From positions 1,922,001-1,986,000 of the forward strand of contig NZ_CP060711.1 of NCBI RefSeq assembly GCF_014395425.1: a DNA stretch of 64,000 nt, read 5' to 3'. The notes beneath the pieces were generated by a model. The model was not told the DNA's origin and did no database searches. It was given only the letters and a program-made list of their open reading frames with translations. Of this stretch, positions 8,541 to 19,928 are shown piece by piece (positions within the stretch are counted from its first letter, which is position 1; each line of letters opens with the position of its first letter). This DNA comes from Thermomonas brevis. Its GTDB lineage: Bacteria > Pseudomonadota > Gammaproteobacteria > Xanthomonadales > Xanthomonadaceae. The position numbers were made by a program, and so were the translations under genes.

Positions 8541-8563
8541 ACAGGTAGCTTGCGACTACCTGT
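8541..8563. terminator. Hairpin after the M16 peptidase gene
   Basis: A perfect 8-bp stem ACAGGTAG/CTACCTGT with a 7-nt loop lies 13 bp beyond the stop of the M16 gene. On the minus strand no strong T-run follows, so termination would be weak. It separates the adaptor/M16 genes from the peptide genes, which suggests the peptides may have their own promoter within 8388-8540. Confidence 0.5.
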
Positions 8564-8576
8564 TTGCCTTCTCCTA

Positions 8577-11324
<2,748 letters not shown>

Positions 11325-11413
11325 AGAGCTTCCTTGGGTAGATGCGCCTCGAAAGGCGCTGAGAATTCGGTTGCAAACCCTGTAGTGATTTGCAGTCGGG
11401 TTATTCATGGGAT

Positions 11414-12679
11414 TCAGTTGTTGCCGACCTTCCCCTGTAACGAATACAAAGGCTCGAACACCCATTCGATCAGCCGGCGCTTGTCCCCCAGCACATCGGC
11501 TTCCAGCAGCATTCCCGGTTTCAGCAGCTCGGCCTTGCCGTAGGCGGTGACGGTCTGCCGCGCCAACGCCACGGTGATGCGATAGAACGGTTCGCCCTGC
11601 TGTGCATTGCCGATCAGCGTGCCGAGTTCACCGGAGCTCAAGGCGCTTCGGCTGATCCGGGTCACCGTGCCCTGCTGATGGCCGAACTTCTGGTACGGGT
11701 ACGCTTGGTAACGCAGCAGCACCTTGTCGCCGGGTTCGATGAAACCGATCGCGCGGCTGGGCACCAGCAGTTCCGCTTCCAGCATTCCGTTGCCCGGAAG
11801 CAGGCTGAGCAAGGGCTGGCCTGCCTGCACGGCCTGTCCGGGCTTGACCAGCTGCGTGGCGATGACGCCGGTCACCGGCGCGCTGACTGCCAGGGCGCCG
11901 CGTGCTTCCGTTTCCACTTGCTCCTGTTCCAGCGCTGCCAGATCGCGCTGGAAGTCGGCATTGCTGGCGAGGCGTTGCCCGGGCAGCTCCTGCCGGGCCT
12001 GCTGGAGCTGGGCGAGGCTGCGGCGTGCGGTAATGGCTTGGCGCTGCATGGCTTGCACGTCGCTGACGGCCTGCAGCCATGCGGCCTCCTGTTGCTTCAC
12101 CTGCAGGGCGCTGACGTATTTGTCCGCTTGCAGCTGGCGCAGGCGCTGCAGGGTTTCGTCGGCAATCCATACCTGCCCCTGCCGGGTGGCGATTTCCTGT
12201 TCCAGCTGCGCCAGTTCGCGTCGGGCGGCGTCCAGCTGCGCCAGCAAGCCGCCGGCCTGTGCATTCAGCAGCTGGCTCTGCGCGCGGTGCGCGTCCTGCA
12301 AGCCTTGTTGGCGCCGCGCCAGCCGCTGGGCCATGGCAGCGGCGGTGTCGCCCTCGTTCACGGTGGCGCGCGGCAGGCTGACTACCGCCAGGGATTGCCC
12401 GGCACGGACTCGCCTGCCTTCCGCGCTGTCCAGCTCCGTTACCACGCCGGTGGCGGGTGCCAGGACGGTGGCCAAGCCCCTGGTGGGCACCAGTTGCCCG
12501 ACCACGGTGGAGCGGCGCGTGTAGCTGCCCAGCGTCAGGAACAGCCCGATCGCCAATGCCGCACCAGCTGCGAAGGCGGTCATGGCCCATAGCGGCAGGG
12601 GCTGGGCCAGGGAAATGCTCCCCAGCCAGCTACCGCGCTTGGCTTCCAGCGCTTCCCTGCGAAAAAGTGATTCCGACAT
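11414..12679 (-). CDS. HlyD/CvaA-type periplasmic adaptor of a peptide exporter
   Basis: A 421-residue membrane fusion protein. A single N-terminal membrane helix (about residues 29-50) is followed by a lipoyl half-motif (LAPATGVVTELDSAEGRRV), a long coiled-coil hairpin (about 110-260, Gln/Ala/Leu rich), the second lipoyl half (VSAPVTGVIATQLVKPGQAV) and a beta-barrel end. Length fits CvaA, the partner of CvaB in microcin V export. It would link the C39 ABC exporter to an outer-membrane TolC. The start at 12679 was chosen because the open frame before it has no ribosome site, although the site for the chosen start is also weak. It is divergent from the XRE regulator and probably the first gene of the locus. 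Confidence 0.88.
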   Translation of the reverse strand: MSESLFRREALEAKRGSWLGSISLAQPLPLWAMTAFAAGAALAIGLFLTLGSYTRRSTVVGQLVPTRGLATVLAPATGVVTELDSAEGRRVRAGQSLAVVSLPRATVNEGDTAAAMAQRLARRQQGLQDAHRAQSQLLNAQAGGLLAQLDAARRELAQLEQEIATRQGQVWIADETLQRLRQLQADKYVSALQVKQQEAAWLQAVSDVQAMQRQAITARRSLAQLQQARQELPGQRLASNADFQRDLAALEQEQVETEARGALAVSAPVTGVIATQLVKPGQAVQAGQPLLSLLPGNGMLEAELLVPSRAIGFIEPGDKVLLRYQAYPYQKFGHQQGTVTRISRSALSSGELGTLIGNAQQGEPFYRITVALARQTVTAYGKAELLKPGMLLEADVLGDKRRLIEWVFEPLYSLQGKVGNN

Positions 12680-12983
12680 TCCAAATTTGCATAACGTCCC
12701 CGAGCGTTTATTTGGACTGATCCGGGGATGTCCGCACAACCCTCGGGAAGGGGGAAATCCGCCTCGATTTGCCCTTTTGCTGCATCGCAGCAATCATTGT
12801 CGTCAATGATTTAGACGAATCATGCAAGCAATACTGTACGTCTCTTCGTCAATATTGCTTGCGTCCGCATTTCCGACAGCTGGCGGTCAAAGGAGTAAAG
12901 CTTCGATACTGATTGCGCTATGCTATGCGGCCTTGGTGCAGCGGTCTTGTTTCACGCCGGCTGCATCGCTGGGGTTTCATGCA
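12680..12983. promoter_or_regulatory. Divergent promoter region between HlyD-type gene and XRE regulator
   Basis: A 304-bp intergenic stretch carrying two perfect dyads. The first is AATCATTG-TCGT-CAATGATT (12792-12811, 8-bp arms). The second is GCAAGCAATA...TATTGCTTGC (12824-12833 and 12853-12862, 10-bp arms, 19-nt spacer). Both lie upstream of the XRE gene (start 12984) and of the HlyD-type gene (start 12679), so either could be an operator for the divergent XRE repressor. TTGACG on the minus strand at 12801-12806 overlaps the first dyad and could be a -35 element; no clear -10 was seen. Confidence 0.55.
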
Positions 12984-13370
12984 ATGACGACATTGGCCGG
13001 ACGAATCCGCAAGGCGCGCCTGCGCGCGGGTATATCGCAACAGCAATTGGCAGAACGGTTGAAGGTCACCCGCGGCGCGGTGGCCAACTGGGAAGGTGCC
13101 AACGGGGTGGTTCCCGCAACCGAGCGGCTCCAGCGCATCGCGCAGGAAACCGGGGTGTCATTCGAATGGTTGGCCACGGGGCGCGGCGCCTGCAAATACG
13201 AGCCGCTGCTGGACGACATTCCCGGCGTGATCGGCATGGAGCTTGTCAGCGACCATCTGGAGCTCCGGCTGCTGCATGCCTTGCGCGCGGTGCCGCGGCG
13301 CCAGCAGGGGCGGATCATCAAAACCGTCGAGGCGCATGCCGGGATTTACCTGGCGGATAATCTGGAATAA
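12984..13370 (+). CDS. XRE-family transcriptional regulator
   Basis: A 128-residue protein with a Cro/C1-type helix-turn-helix at residues 4-60. The recognition helices lie around GISQQQLAERLKVTRGAVAN, followed by WEG and the FEWLATG segment typical of this family. The C-terminal half (about 65-128) is helical and probably serves for dimerisation. The open frame begins earlier (12822), but the ATG at 12984 starts exactly on the HTH fold and the upstream stretch contains the inverted repeat, so it is promoter. It is divergent from the peptide-export locus and is the best candidate for its regulator; this is inferred from position. Confidence 0.85.
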   Translation: MTTLAGRIRKARLRAGISQQQLAERLKVTRGAVANWEGANGVVPATERLQRIAQETGVSFEWLATGRGACKYEPLLDDIPGVIGMELVSDHLELRLLHALRAVPRRQQGRIIKTVEAHAGIYLADNLE

Positions 13371-13433
13371 TTCCGTATTCGCGCACGATGCGTGTTCGTG
13401 GATTATTCGAAAATCAAATTTCCGGTCGGGAAT

Positions 13434-14330
13434 TCAATACCCCGCCGCGTCCAACGCCTTCTTCGCCTCGCTGCGGCCGATCTCGATCAGCTCCGCGCCG
13501 CGCCAGAACTCGTAGAACTGGCAGGCGTCGCGGGGAATGCGGATCAGCAGGTCCGGCGGTTCCAGCGCCATCTGCACGCGGGCGATGCGTTCCTGCATGG
13601 TGTCCAGCGCGCGCGACATCACTTCCATCAGGCCGAAGCGGTGGGTCGGGCGGGCGGTCTCTTCACTGTTGCCGAAATGCTGTTCCATCCAGCGTCCCAG
13701 CGGGTTGGTCGGGGACGCCTCGGCGACGGCGTCGACCACCCGCACCGGATCGTCGCTGCGCTGCGGCGTGCTGCCGTGGATGTCCACCGCCACCACCCGG
13801 TGCGGGCCGGCCAGCCGGGTGGCGGTGATCGGCAGCGGTGCGAGCAGGCCGCCGTCGACCAGCTCCATGCCGTCGAGGGTGAGCGGGGTGAAGATGCCGG
13901 GAATCGCGAACGAGGCGCGCAGGGCGTTCCACAGGTCGCCGTGGCGCAGCCAGACTTCGCGCTGGCGCAGCAGGTCCACCGCGACCGCGGTGAAGTCGAT
14001 CGGCAGGTCTTCGATGCGCGGTTCGCCGATGACGTCGCGCAGGGTGCGCACCAGCCGGTTGCCGGTGAACATGGCCGGGCGGCCCCAGCCGGGGTCGAGC
14101 AGGCGCAGCATCTCGTTGCGGCCGGTGCGCAGCATCCAGTCGCGCAGTTCGCCCAGCTTGCCGGCGGCGAACGCGCCGCCGACCAGCGCGCCGCAAGAGG
14201 TGCCGGCCACGGCCTCGATGCGCAGGCCGCGCTCCTGCAGGACTTCGATCACGCCGATCTGGGCCAGTCCGCGCGCGCCGCCGGCGCCCAGCGCCAGCAC
14301 CACCGACGCATCGCCCGCGCCGGCGCGCAT
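13434..14330 (-). CDS. Patatin-like phospholipase (RssA/YchK type)
   Basis: A 298-residue patatin domain protein. It has the oxyanion-hole glycine motif GAGGARG near residue 14, the nucleophile Ser in GTSCG (about residue 45) and the dyad Asp in VDGGLLAPLP (about 165). These are the residues needed for lipid acyl hydrolase activity. Length fits the bacterial RssA-like class. The ATG overlaps the stop of the WYL regulator gene (TGATG, one base shared), so translation is coupled. It is convergent with the XRE gene. Substrate unknown; probably membrane phospholipid or lysophospholipid. Confidence 0.88.
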   Translation of the reverse strand: MRAGAGDASVVLALGAGGARGLAQIGVIEVLQERGLRIEAVAGTSCGALVGGAFAAGKLGELRDWMLRTGRNEMLRLLDPGWGRPAMFTGNRLVRTLRDVIGEPRIEDLPIDFTAVAVDLLRQREVWLRHGDLWNALRASFAIPGIFTPLTLDGMELVDGGLLAPLPITATRLAGPHRVVAVDIHGSTPQRSDDPVRVVDAVAEASPTNPLGRWMEQHFGNSEETARPTHRFGLMEVMSRALDTMQERIARVQMALEPPDLLIRIPRDACQFYEFWRGAELIEIGRSEAKKALDAAGY

Positions 14331-15301
14331 CAACCGTCCCCGTAGTTGGACAGCGCCAGCTGCAGGTGCGCGCGCAGCTGCTCGCGCAGCGCCTTCGGTT
14401 CGACGATCTCGGCGTCGGCGCCGTAGTGCAGCACGTCCATCAGCAGTTCGCGCGGCACCGAGTACGGCACCTTCAGCTCGTAGCGGCCGTCGGGCAGGAA
14501 GCGGCCCTGCTGCTGCGAATGCCAGTGCTCGTCGGCCACCCAGCGCGCGGCCTTGGGGCTGAAGCGGATCGTCGCCCAGCCCTTGGGCGCGCCGGAGAAG
14601 ATGCCGTAGCTGCCGGCGAGATGCGCATTGAGGTCGTCCTCGGCCACATCGCGCGCGCCGCCGTCGACGAAGCGCGCGCCGGCGATGCGGTCGATGGAGA
14701 AGCTGCGCAGGCCCTCGCGGTCTTCGTCCCAGGCGTCCAGGTACCAATTGTCGCGGTAGTGGGTCAGGCGCTGCGGGCTGACCGTGCGGCGGGTCTTCTC
14801 GTCGGTGGAGCGGGCGCGGTAGTCGAAGGCCAGCTTGCGCCGCTCCAGCACGCTGGAGGCGACGATGCGGAACGCGTTCTCGTCCATCCGGCGGATCCGG
14901 TGCGGGATGACGCGCACCCGTTCCACCGGCCAGCGCTTGCCGCCGGAGTGGGCGTCGAGCAGCTTCTCCACCCGCTGCTGCAGCGGCGCCAGCGCGGCCG
15001 ACAGCATTCCGCCGCTGCTGCGCGCCAGCAGCTGCTGCGCGGCCAGCAGGGCGTGCAGTTCTTCCGAATTGAGCCACAGGCCGGGCAGTTCGAAGCGTTC
15101 GGCCTCGTCCTTGTCGTAGTGGAAGCCGGCCTCGCCGTCGCCGACCACCGGCGCCATCAGCGCGTCGCGCAGGAAGGCGATGTCGCGGTAGACGGTGGCG
15201 CGCGAGCAGCCCAGTTCGTCCTGCAGCCGGGCCACCGTCACCGGCCGGCGCGCGGCTTGCAGGTGGCGGTGCAGGGCGATGATGCGTTCGTAGCGGTCCA
15301 T
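14330..15301 (-). CDS. WYL-domain transcriptional regulator (YafY family)
   Basis: A 323-residue regulator. The N-terminal winged HTH (residues 1-60, with LQDELGCSRATVYRDIAFLR) is followed by a WYL domain containing the YRDNWYLDAWDEDREGLRSF core (about 195-215) and a C-terminal WCX region. Such proteins sense small ligands or nucleic acids and act as activators or repressors. It is translationally coupled to the patatin-like gene downstream. The start is the first ATG of the frame and opens directly on the HTH. Confidence 0.88.
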   Translation of the reverse strand: MDRYERIIALHRHLQAARRPVTVARLQDELGCSRATVYRDIAFLRDALMAPVVGDGEAGFHYDKDEAERFELPGLWLNSEELHALLAAQQLLARSSGGMLSAALAPLQQRVEKLLDAHSGGKRWPVERVRVIPHRIRRMDENAFRIVASSVLERRKLAFDYRARSTDEKTRRTVSPQRLTHYRDNWYLDAWDEDREGLRSFSIDRIAGARFVDGGARDVAEDDLNAHLAGSYGIFSGAPKGWATIRFSPKAARWVADEHWHSQQQGRFLPDGRYELKVPYSVPRELLMDVLHYGADAEIVEPKALREQLRAHLQLALSNYGDG

Positions 15302-15383
15302 GCCCCGATTATGCGGCAGCCGTTCACGGTCCGTGGGCGGCGGGCGCGGTTAGAATGCGGGCGGATTCCCGTTCCGGACGACC

Positions 15384-16016
15384 ATGCTGCCGCTGCTGTG
15401 GCTGGCGTTTTCCGCGCCGCCGACCGCCATCGCCCTACCGCCCCTGCCGGTGTTGCAGCCGGAGGTGGTGCAGCGCCTGATCGATCCGCCACGCTGCCTG
15501 AAGGCGCGCTGCGTGAACGGCGAGTGGTCGGTGGATGCGATGGCGGACATCCCCTCCGGCCAGCGCCGCCTGGATGCCGACGACCTGCCCGGCAGCGGCG
15601 GCCGGCTGCGCCTGCCCGACGAGCGCCGCGACTGGATGAAGGCGCAGGGCAGCAACGCCCGCGTCGGCATGCAGTACGGCGTGCAGGCGATGAAGACCCG
15701 CGACACCAGCGTGCGCGTGTCGGTGGACACCGGCTACCGCCTGCAGGGCTACGCCGACGACGGCACCGCCGGCACCGGCCCGATCCTGCGCGGGCAGGTG
15801 GAATGGAACCAGGCGCTGGGCAAGCGCGCGCGGCTGTCGCAGACCACCCGCATCGAAACCGGCCAGCACGGCGCCTACCTGCGCAACAGCCTGCTGGTGA
15901 ACGTGCAGCTGCAGCCGATGCTGACGCTGAGTTCCGGCGTGGAGATGCGCCGCGACAGCGACCTGGTCGGCCGCAACCAGACCGACGCGACGCTGAGGCT
16001 GAAATATGCGTTCTGA
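15384..16016 (+). CDS. Putative exported outer-membrane beta-barrel protein
   Basis: A 210-residue protein with a short signal peptide (residues 1-18). A Cys pair (RCLKARC, about 38-44) in the N-terminal part is followed by a region with alternating polar/hydrophobic strands and an aromatic C-terminus (LRLKYAF), which is the outer-membrane barrel insertion signal. No family was recognised. It is divergent from the WYL gene (82 bp) and convergent with the methyltransferase. The predicted outer-membrane location is inferred from strand pattern and terminal Phe. Confidence 0.6.
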   Translation: MLPLLWLAFSAPPTAIALPPLPVLQPEVVQRLIDPPRCLKARCVNGEWSVDAMADIPSGQRRLDADDLPGSGGRLRLPDERRDWMKAQGSNARVGMQYGVQAMKTRDTSVRVSVDTGYRLQGYADDGTAGTGPILRGQVEWNQALGKRARLSQTTRIETGQHGAYLRNSLLVNVQLQPMLTLSSGVEMRRDSDLVGRNQTDATLRLKYAF

Positions 16017-16078
16017 AATGGATGCGGCAGCTCGCGGAACCGTTCGGCGCGAACGGAAGACTTTCACTCATGCCAGAA

Positions 16079-17395
16079 CTAGAAAAGGGATGCTGAGCGT
16101 TCCGCCTGGGGGATCGGCCGCTTGGATTTTTTCGAATCGCTTTTCCGATCACGCTGGCTGATAGGATTGGCGATGCCCCAATGCGCGGATGCTTGGGCGA
16201 GGTTCATCCGCAAAAGCGAGGCGTCGCCTAAAGCGATTTCTTCGGAAGGTGCGGTTGGCTCGGAGCCTATTGCGGACATGATCTGCGAAGCGACTGCCCG
16301 CGCGAGCGGCGGTGGAACCGAATTTCCGATTTGCCTGGCTCCATGCCATTTCGTTTCATGGAAGCGGAACCAATCCGGAAAGCCGTGCAAACGGGCCATC
16401 TCGCGCACAGTGACGCAGCGGTTCCATTTGTAATGGATGGGGCGGGGACTCGTAAAAGCCCCACGGGCCGAATCGGTTCCTGCGCGAAGCGTGTTGCTGA
16501 CGCCATGGGGCGGAAGCTTGAAGAATCGCGAGACGGGCTCGACCTCTCCCGGCTTTGTCCGGGCGAAGCGTTCGCGCGAGACTTCGGTATGCCCGGATCG
16601 CATGCTGGAAGTGAGGATGTCCTCATCCCATTTGCGCTTGTAGCCGAACGCCCAGCCTTCGGGCGTTTCGCAACGCATGAGTTTTGAATAGTCGCTCTTG
16701 GCCGCCCGTTTCTTGGCCTTGATCTCGTCGGTGAGGATCAACTGCTCGAAACGCTCGGCGTCGGGCAGATCTTCAAGAGCCTCGGCGCAGGTCGGGGCTG
16801 TCGGTAGCTTGCCGTTCGAGCCGGGTTTCGACGTGATGTGAGCGGGGTATTCCGGTAGCTTCATGCCTCTCTTCGCGCCGAGAAGGAACAGTCGTTGCCG
16901 GTCTTGGGGCACTCCGAAATTGCATGCGTTGAGCACTTTCCAGTCTTCCAGAACGTCGTAGCCAATGCGGCCGAATTCCAGGATGATTTCGTCGAGAAAT
17001 CGTCGATGCTTGCCAATGGTGAGCCCTTTGACGTTCTCGAAAACGAAATAGTCGGCTTCCAATTCGCTCACGATTCGAACGAAATCCCTAACCAACGAAT
17101 TCCGGGGGTCGTCCATCGCGCGTTGGCCGATTAGAGAGAAGCCTTGGCAAGGAGCGCCTCCGAACACCACATCGACCGACCTTAGGCCAATGCCCGCCGC
17201 GCGCCGGATTTCGGCTCCGGTCAGGTCCGTGACAGAACGCGGAATGACGGCGCAATTCGGGAAGTTGTAAGCGTGTGCGGCCGCGTGCACGGGATCGATC
17301 TCGACGGCGGCCACGACGTCAAAGCCGGCTTGTTCGAAGCCTAGGCTCAATCCGCCAACGCCGGCGAAAAGGTCGATTCCAATTGGTCTGGTCAT
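16079..17395 (-). CDS. C5-cytosine DNA methyltransferase (type II R-M)
   Basis: A 438-residue enzyme that methylates C5 of cytosine in a specific site. Motifs are in the standard order: I DLFAGVGGLSLGF (8-20), IV GGAPCQGFS with catalytic Cys83, VI FVFENV with Glu120, VIII QDRQRLFLLG, a target-recognition region (about 205-330) and X QIGNSVPPPLARAV. The open frame runs on upstream to 18688, but that part is antisense to the Vsr and endonuclease genes; the ATG at 17395 lies seven residues before motif I. It is divergent from vsr. The lower GC of this and the next two genes compared with flanking core genes suggests horizontal acquisition. Confidence 0.93.
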   Translation of the reverse strand: MTRPIGIDLFAGVGGLSLGFEQAGFDVVAAVEIDPVHAAAHAYNFPNCAVIPRSVTDLTGAEIRRAAGIGLRSVDVVFGGAPCQGFSLIGQRAMDDPRNSLVRDFVRIVSELEADYFVFENVKGLTIGKHRRFLDEIILEFGRIGYDVLEDWKVLNACNFGVPQDRQRLFLLGAKRGMKLPEYPAHITSKPGSNGKLPTAPTCAEALEDLPDAERFEQLILTDEIKAKKRAAKSDYSKLMRCETPEGWAFGYKRKWDEDILTSSMRSGHTEVSRERFARTKPGEVEPVSRFFKLPPHGVSNTLRAGTDSARGAFTSPRPIHYKWNRCVTVREMARLHGFPDWFRFHETKWHGARQIGNSVPPPLARAVASQIMSAIGSEPTAPSEEIALGDASLLRMNLAQASAHWGIANPISQRDRKSDSKKSKRPIPQAERSASLF

Positions 17396-17430
17396 GGGGA
17401 AAGTATAGGCGGCGGTCTGGCGAAAGTCGA

Positions 17431-17444
17431 TCGGAAAATTCCGA
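17431..17444. promoter_or_regulatory. Inverted repeat in the methyltransferase/vsr divergent promoter
   Basis: TCGGAA-AA-TTCCGA, a perfect 6-bp dyad, lies midway between the divergent methyltransferase (start 17395) and vsr (start 17513). It is a candidate operator for timing of modification and restriction, possibly bound by the methyltransferase itself. No C-protein gene is present. Confidence 0.35.
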
Positions 17445-17512
17445 GATTGAAGCGGAACCTTCTGACATAAGATGCCGCTTGTCGGTCTCATGCGGCGCGA
17501 ATCGGGGTGAGG

Positions 17513-17917
17513 ATGGATAGGTTGAGTCCTGAGCGTAGAAGCTGGCTGATGTCCCGAATCCGAGGAGCGAACACCAAGCCGGAGATCCAGGTACGCTCTT
17601 TGCTGCATCGAATGGGGTACAGGTTTCGGTTGCATCGTCGCGACCTTCCGGGGACGCCGGACATCGTTCTTCCTGGAAGAAGGGTCGTGGTGTTCGTCCA
17701 TGGATGCTTCTGGCATGGACATGCCTGCAAGCGGACGAAGATGCCGAAGTCTAGAGAGGACTACTGGCTCGAAAAGATCGAAGGCAACCGACGCCGGGAT
17801 GCGAGGAAGCGGAAGGAGCTGAGGGAGCTGGGATGGAAGGTCGTGATAGTTTGGGAGTGCGAAATCAAACGGTCGGAACGGTTGGCTCGGAGAATGCGCG
17901 CTACGTTGGGCGAATGA
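17513..17917 (+). CDS. vsr: Very short patch repair endonuclease
   Basis: A 134-residue T:G mismatch endonuclease that nicks beside T-G mismatches arising from deamination of 5-methylcytosine. The Vsr signature is complete: RMSRIRGANTKPE-type N-terminus (here SRIRGANTKPEIQVRSLLH), the catalytic Asp in GTPDIVLP, and the FVHGCFWHGHACK zinc/DNA-binding segment. Length fits the family (about 135-150). ATG at 17513 is preferred to the GTG two codons earlier because GGTGAGG precedes it. It pairs functionally with the neighbouring cytosine methyltransferase. Confidence 0.95.
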   Translation: MDRLSPERRSWLMSRIRGANTKPEIQVRSLLHRMGYRFRLHRRDLPGTPDIVLPGRRVVVFVHGCFWHGHACKRTKMPKSREDYWLEKIEGNRRRDARKRKELRELGWKVVIVWECEIKRSERLARRMRATLGE

Positions 17918-17950
17918 TGTTGTGGATGGGTGGGCGATAGAGGAGGCGTT

Positions 17951-18760
17951 GTGGCAGGAAGGGCATCCAAAGCGAACAGGTATGCGGAGATCGTTTCGGC
18001 CGTATTCCGGAAACACTACCGGAAAGGAGCTACTCGGCTGAGTTTCGAACGAAGCGAATTCGCGTCCGTTGCGCGTGCCAAGGGGATCGAGCTTCCTAAG
18101 AATCTTGGCGATGCGATCTATTCGTTCAAATATCGCGTAGGGATGCCGGAGGCCATCGTCTCGACCGCGCCGGAAGGGTACGAATGGATCATTGCGGGCG
18201 CAGGTCGCGCGAAGTACGAGTTCAGGCTCGTCCGACCGTTGGACATTTCGCCGAGAAGGGACAAGATCGTCGTCAAGATCCCGGACGCCACGCCAGAAAT
18301 CATCGGAGCATACGCTCAAGGGGACGAGCAGGCGCTGCTCGCCAAAGTCCGTTATAACCGGCTCATCGACGTTTTTCTTGGGATTGCGGCTTCGTCGCTG
18401 CAGAACCACTTGCGCACAACTGTGGGTGGGATCGGTCAGATCGAGATCGACGAGCTCTATGTAGGGGTGGATCGCAACGGATGCCAGTACGTGATTCCGG
18501 TCCAAGCGAAAGGCGGAAAGGACAAGCACGGCCGGCAGCAGACGGAACAGGACATCGCGTGCTGCAAAGAGAAATTCCCTTCTTTGCGTTGCCGCCCGGT
18601 ATCCGCCCAATTCATCACGCGGAACAAGATCGCGATGTTCGAACTCGCCGAACAGAACGGAGACATCAAGATCGTCTCCGAAGAGCACTACGAGCTTGTG
18701 TCCGCCTCGGACATCACGACCGAAGATTTGGCTCTCTATTCCGGACGCAAAAGGCCTTAG
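17951..18760 (+). CDS. Probable type II restriction endonuclease of the R-M module
   Basis: A 269-residue protein with no family I can name with certainty. Evidence for an endonuclease is its place 33 bp after vsr beside a type II methyltransferase, and a segment IEIDELYVG...YVIPVQAKGGKDK (about residues 165-195). That segment looks like a PD-(D/E)XK core with Glu/Asp residues followed by a QxK in a beta-strand. The rest is mixed alpha/beta with two Cys (CC) near 206. I place the start at GTG 17951 because AGGAGG sits just before it; the frame is open from another GTG at 17930. Convergent with hemC. Cognate site unknown. Confidence 0.7.
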   Translation: MAGRASKANRYAEIVSAVFRKHYRKGATRLSFERSEFASVARAKGIELPKNLGDAIYSFKYRVGMPEAIVSTAPEGYEWIIAGAGRAKYEFRLVRPLDISPRRDKIVVKIPDATPEIIGAYAQGDEQALLAKVRYNRLIDVFLGIAASSLQNHLRTTVGGIGQIEIDELYVGVDRNGCQYVIPVQAKGGKDKHGRQQTEQDIACCKEKFPSLRCRPVSAQFITRNKIAMFELAEQNGDIKIVSEEHYELVSASDITTEDLALYSGRKRP

Positions 18761-18848
18761 TCGGATTAGGCGGTACTACCCAATCAAGAGCGATTGCGTC
18801 GTCGTCGCGAGGGAGTTCCGTACCCCCTGAACCATGTCGCCGGAACCT

Positions 18849-19760
18849 TCAGTCGTCGATCAGTCTTCGCGCGCCCTGCGCCAGCAGGGCTTCCGCCACC
18901 GCGATCCCTAGCGCCTCCGGCGCGTCGGCCGGGCCTTCCGCCTGCGCGCGCACGTGGCGGCCGTCGCGCGCGGAGCCGACCAGTCCCTGCAAGTGCAGCG
19001 TGTCGCCGTGCAGCGTCGCTAGCGCCGCCACCGGCACGTGGCAGCTGCCGTCGAGGGCGCGGTTCATCGCCCGCTCGGCGGCGACGCGGGTGCGGGTGCC
19101 GGCATCGTCCAGCGCCGCGCACAGCGACGCCACGCGCGGATCGTCGTCGCGGGTTTCGATGGCGATGGCGCCCTGTGCCGGGGCCGGCAGCCAGCGCGGC
19201 GCGTCCAGGCGGGTGCGGATGCGCGCATCGAAGCCCAGCCGCTGCAGGCCGGCGCAGGCCAGCACGATGGCGTCGTAGTCGCCGGCGTCGAGCTTCGCCA
19301 GCCGCGTGTTGACGTTGCCGCGCAGGTCGAGCAGTTCCAGGTCCGGACGCAGCGCGTGCAGCTGCGCCTGCCGGCGCAGCGAGGAGGTGCCGACGCGCGC
19401 GTTCTGCGGCAGCGCGTCGATGTCGTCGAAGCGGTTGCTGACGAAGGCGTCGGCGTGGTCGGCGCGGGCGAGGATCGCCGGCAGTGCGAAGCCCGGTTCC
19501 AGCGTCATCGGCACGTCCTTGAGCGAGTGCACCGCGCAGTCCGCTTCGCCGCGCTGCATGGCGATCTCCAGTTCCTTGAGGAACAGGCCCTTGCCGCCGA
19601 TCGCCGCCAGCGAGCGGTCGAGGATCTCGTCGCCGCGCGTGCTCAGCGGCACCAGATCGACCCGCAGGCCGGGATGCGCCGCGCGCAGCCGCTCGGCCAC
19701 GTGTTCGGTCTGCCAGAGGGCGAGCGGGCTCTTGCGGGTGGCGATGCGCAGCGTGGTCAT
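18849..19760 (-). CDS. hemC: Porphobilinogen deaminase (hydroxymethylbilane synthase)
   Basis: A 303-residue cytosolic enzyme that joins four porphobilinogens to hydroxymethylbilane in haem synthesis. The N-terminus [17 protein letters not shown] is diagnostic. The dipyrromethane cofactor Cys is in DGSCHVPVA (about residue 240), and the substrate-binding Arg/Asp stretches ([16 protein letters not shown]-type SLKDVP) are present. ATG at 19760 matches the family start; the frame is open further but that DNA contains the long inverted repeat. It lies downstream of the algR-like gene in the same direction, as in Pseudomonas and xanthomonads. Confidence 0.97.
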   Translation of the reverse strand: MTTLRIATRKSPLALWQTEHVAERLRAAHPGLRVDLVPLSTRGDEILDRSLAAIGGKGLFLKELEIAMQRGEADCAVHSLKDVPMTLEPGFALPAILARADHADAFVSNRFDDIDALPQNARVGTSSLRRQAQLHALRPDLELLDLRGNVNTRLAKLDAGDYDAIVLACAGLQRLGFDARIRTRLDAPRWLPAPAQGAIAIETRDDDPRVASLCAALDDAGTRTRVAAERAMNRALDGSCHVPVAALATLHGDTLHLQGLVGSARDGRHVRAQAEGPADAPEALGIAVAEALLAQGARRLIDD

Positions 19761-19805
19761 GCGCGCATTATCGCTTTTACCAGTGGTGCGCGCGGGATGG
19801 TTGTT

Positions 19806-19918
19806 GCGGCGTCGCTCCGCCCGCCGGGGTTCGAGCGCGCCACGGATGGCGCGCGGCCGCGCATCGGAGCCGGATGCGGAGCCCAAGCGGCGAACCCCGG
19901 CGGGCAGGGCGACGCCGC
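19806..19918. repeat. Long inverted repeat between algR-like gene and hemC
   Basis: The 28-nt arms 19806-19833 and 19891-19918 are complementary with two mismatches. Inside lies a perfect hairpin GCGCGCCA-CGGA-TGGCGCGC at about 19836-19855. The element fills the gap between the stop of the response regulator and hemC. It may be a REP/BIME-like unit, or an RNA structure terminating the upstream transcript or buffering hemC expression. No T-run is present. Confidence 0.6.
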
Positions 19919-19928
19919 TCGCAGTGAA

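Noticed and set aside
16079..18688. 869-codon methyltransferase fusion
   Set aside because: The upstream half is antisense to vsr and the endonuclease gene; motif I begins just after the ATG at 17395.
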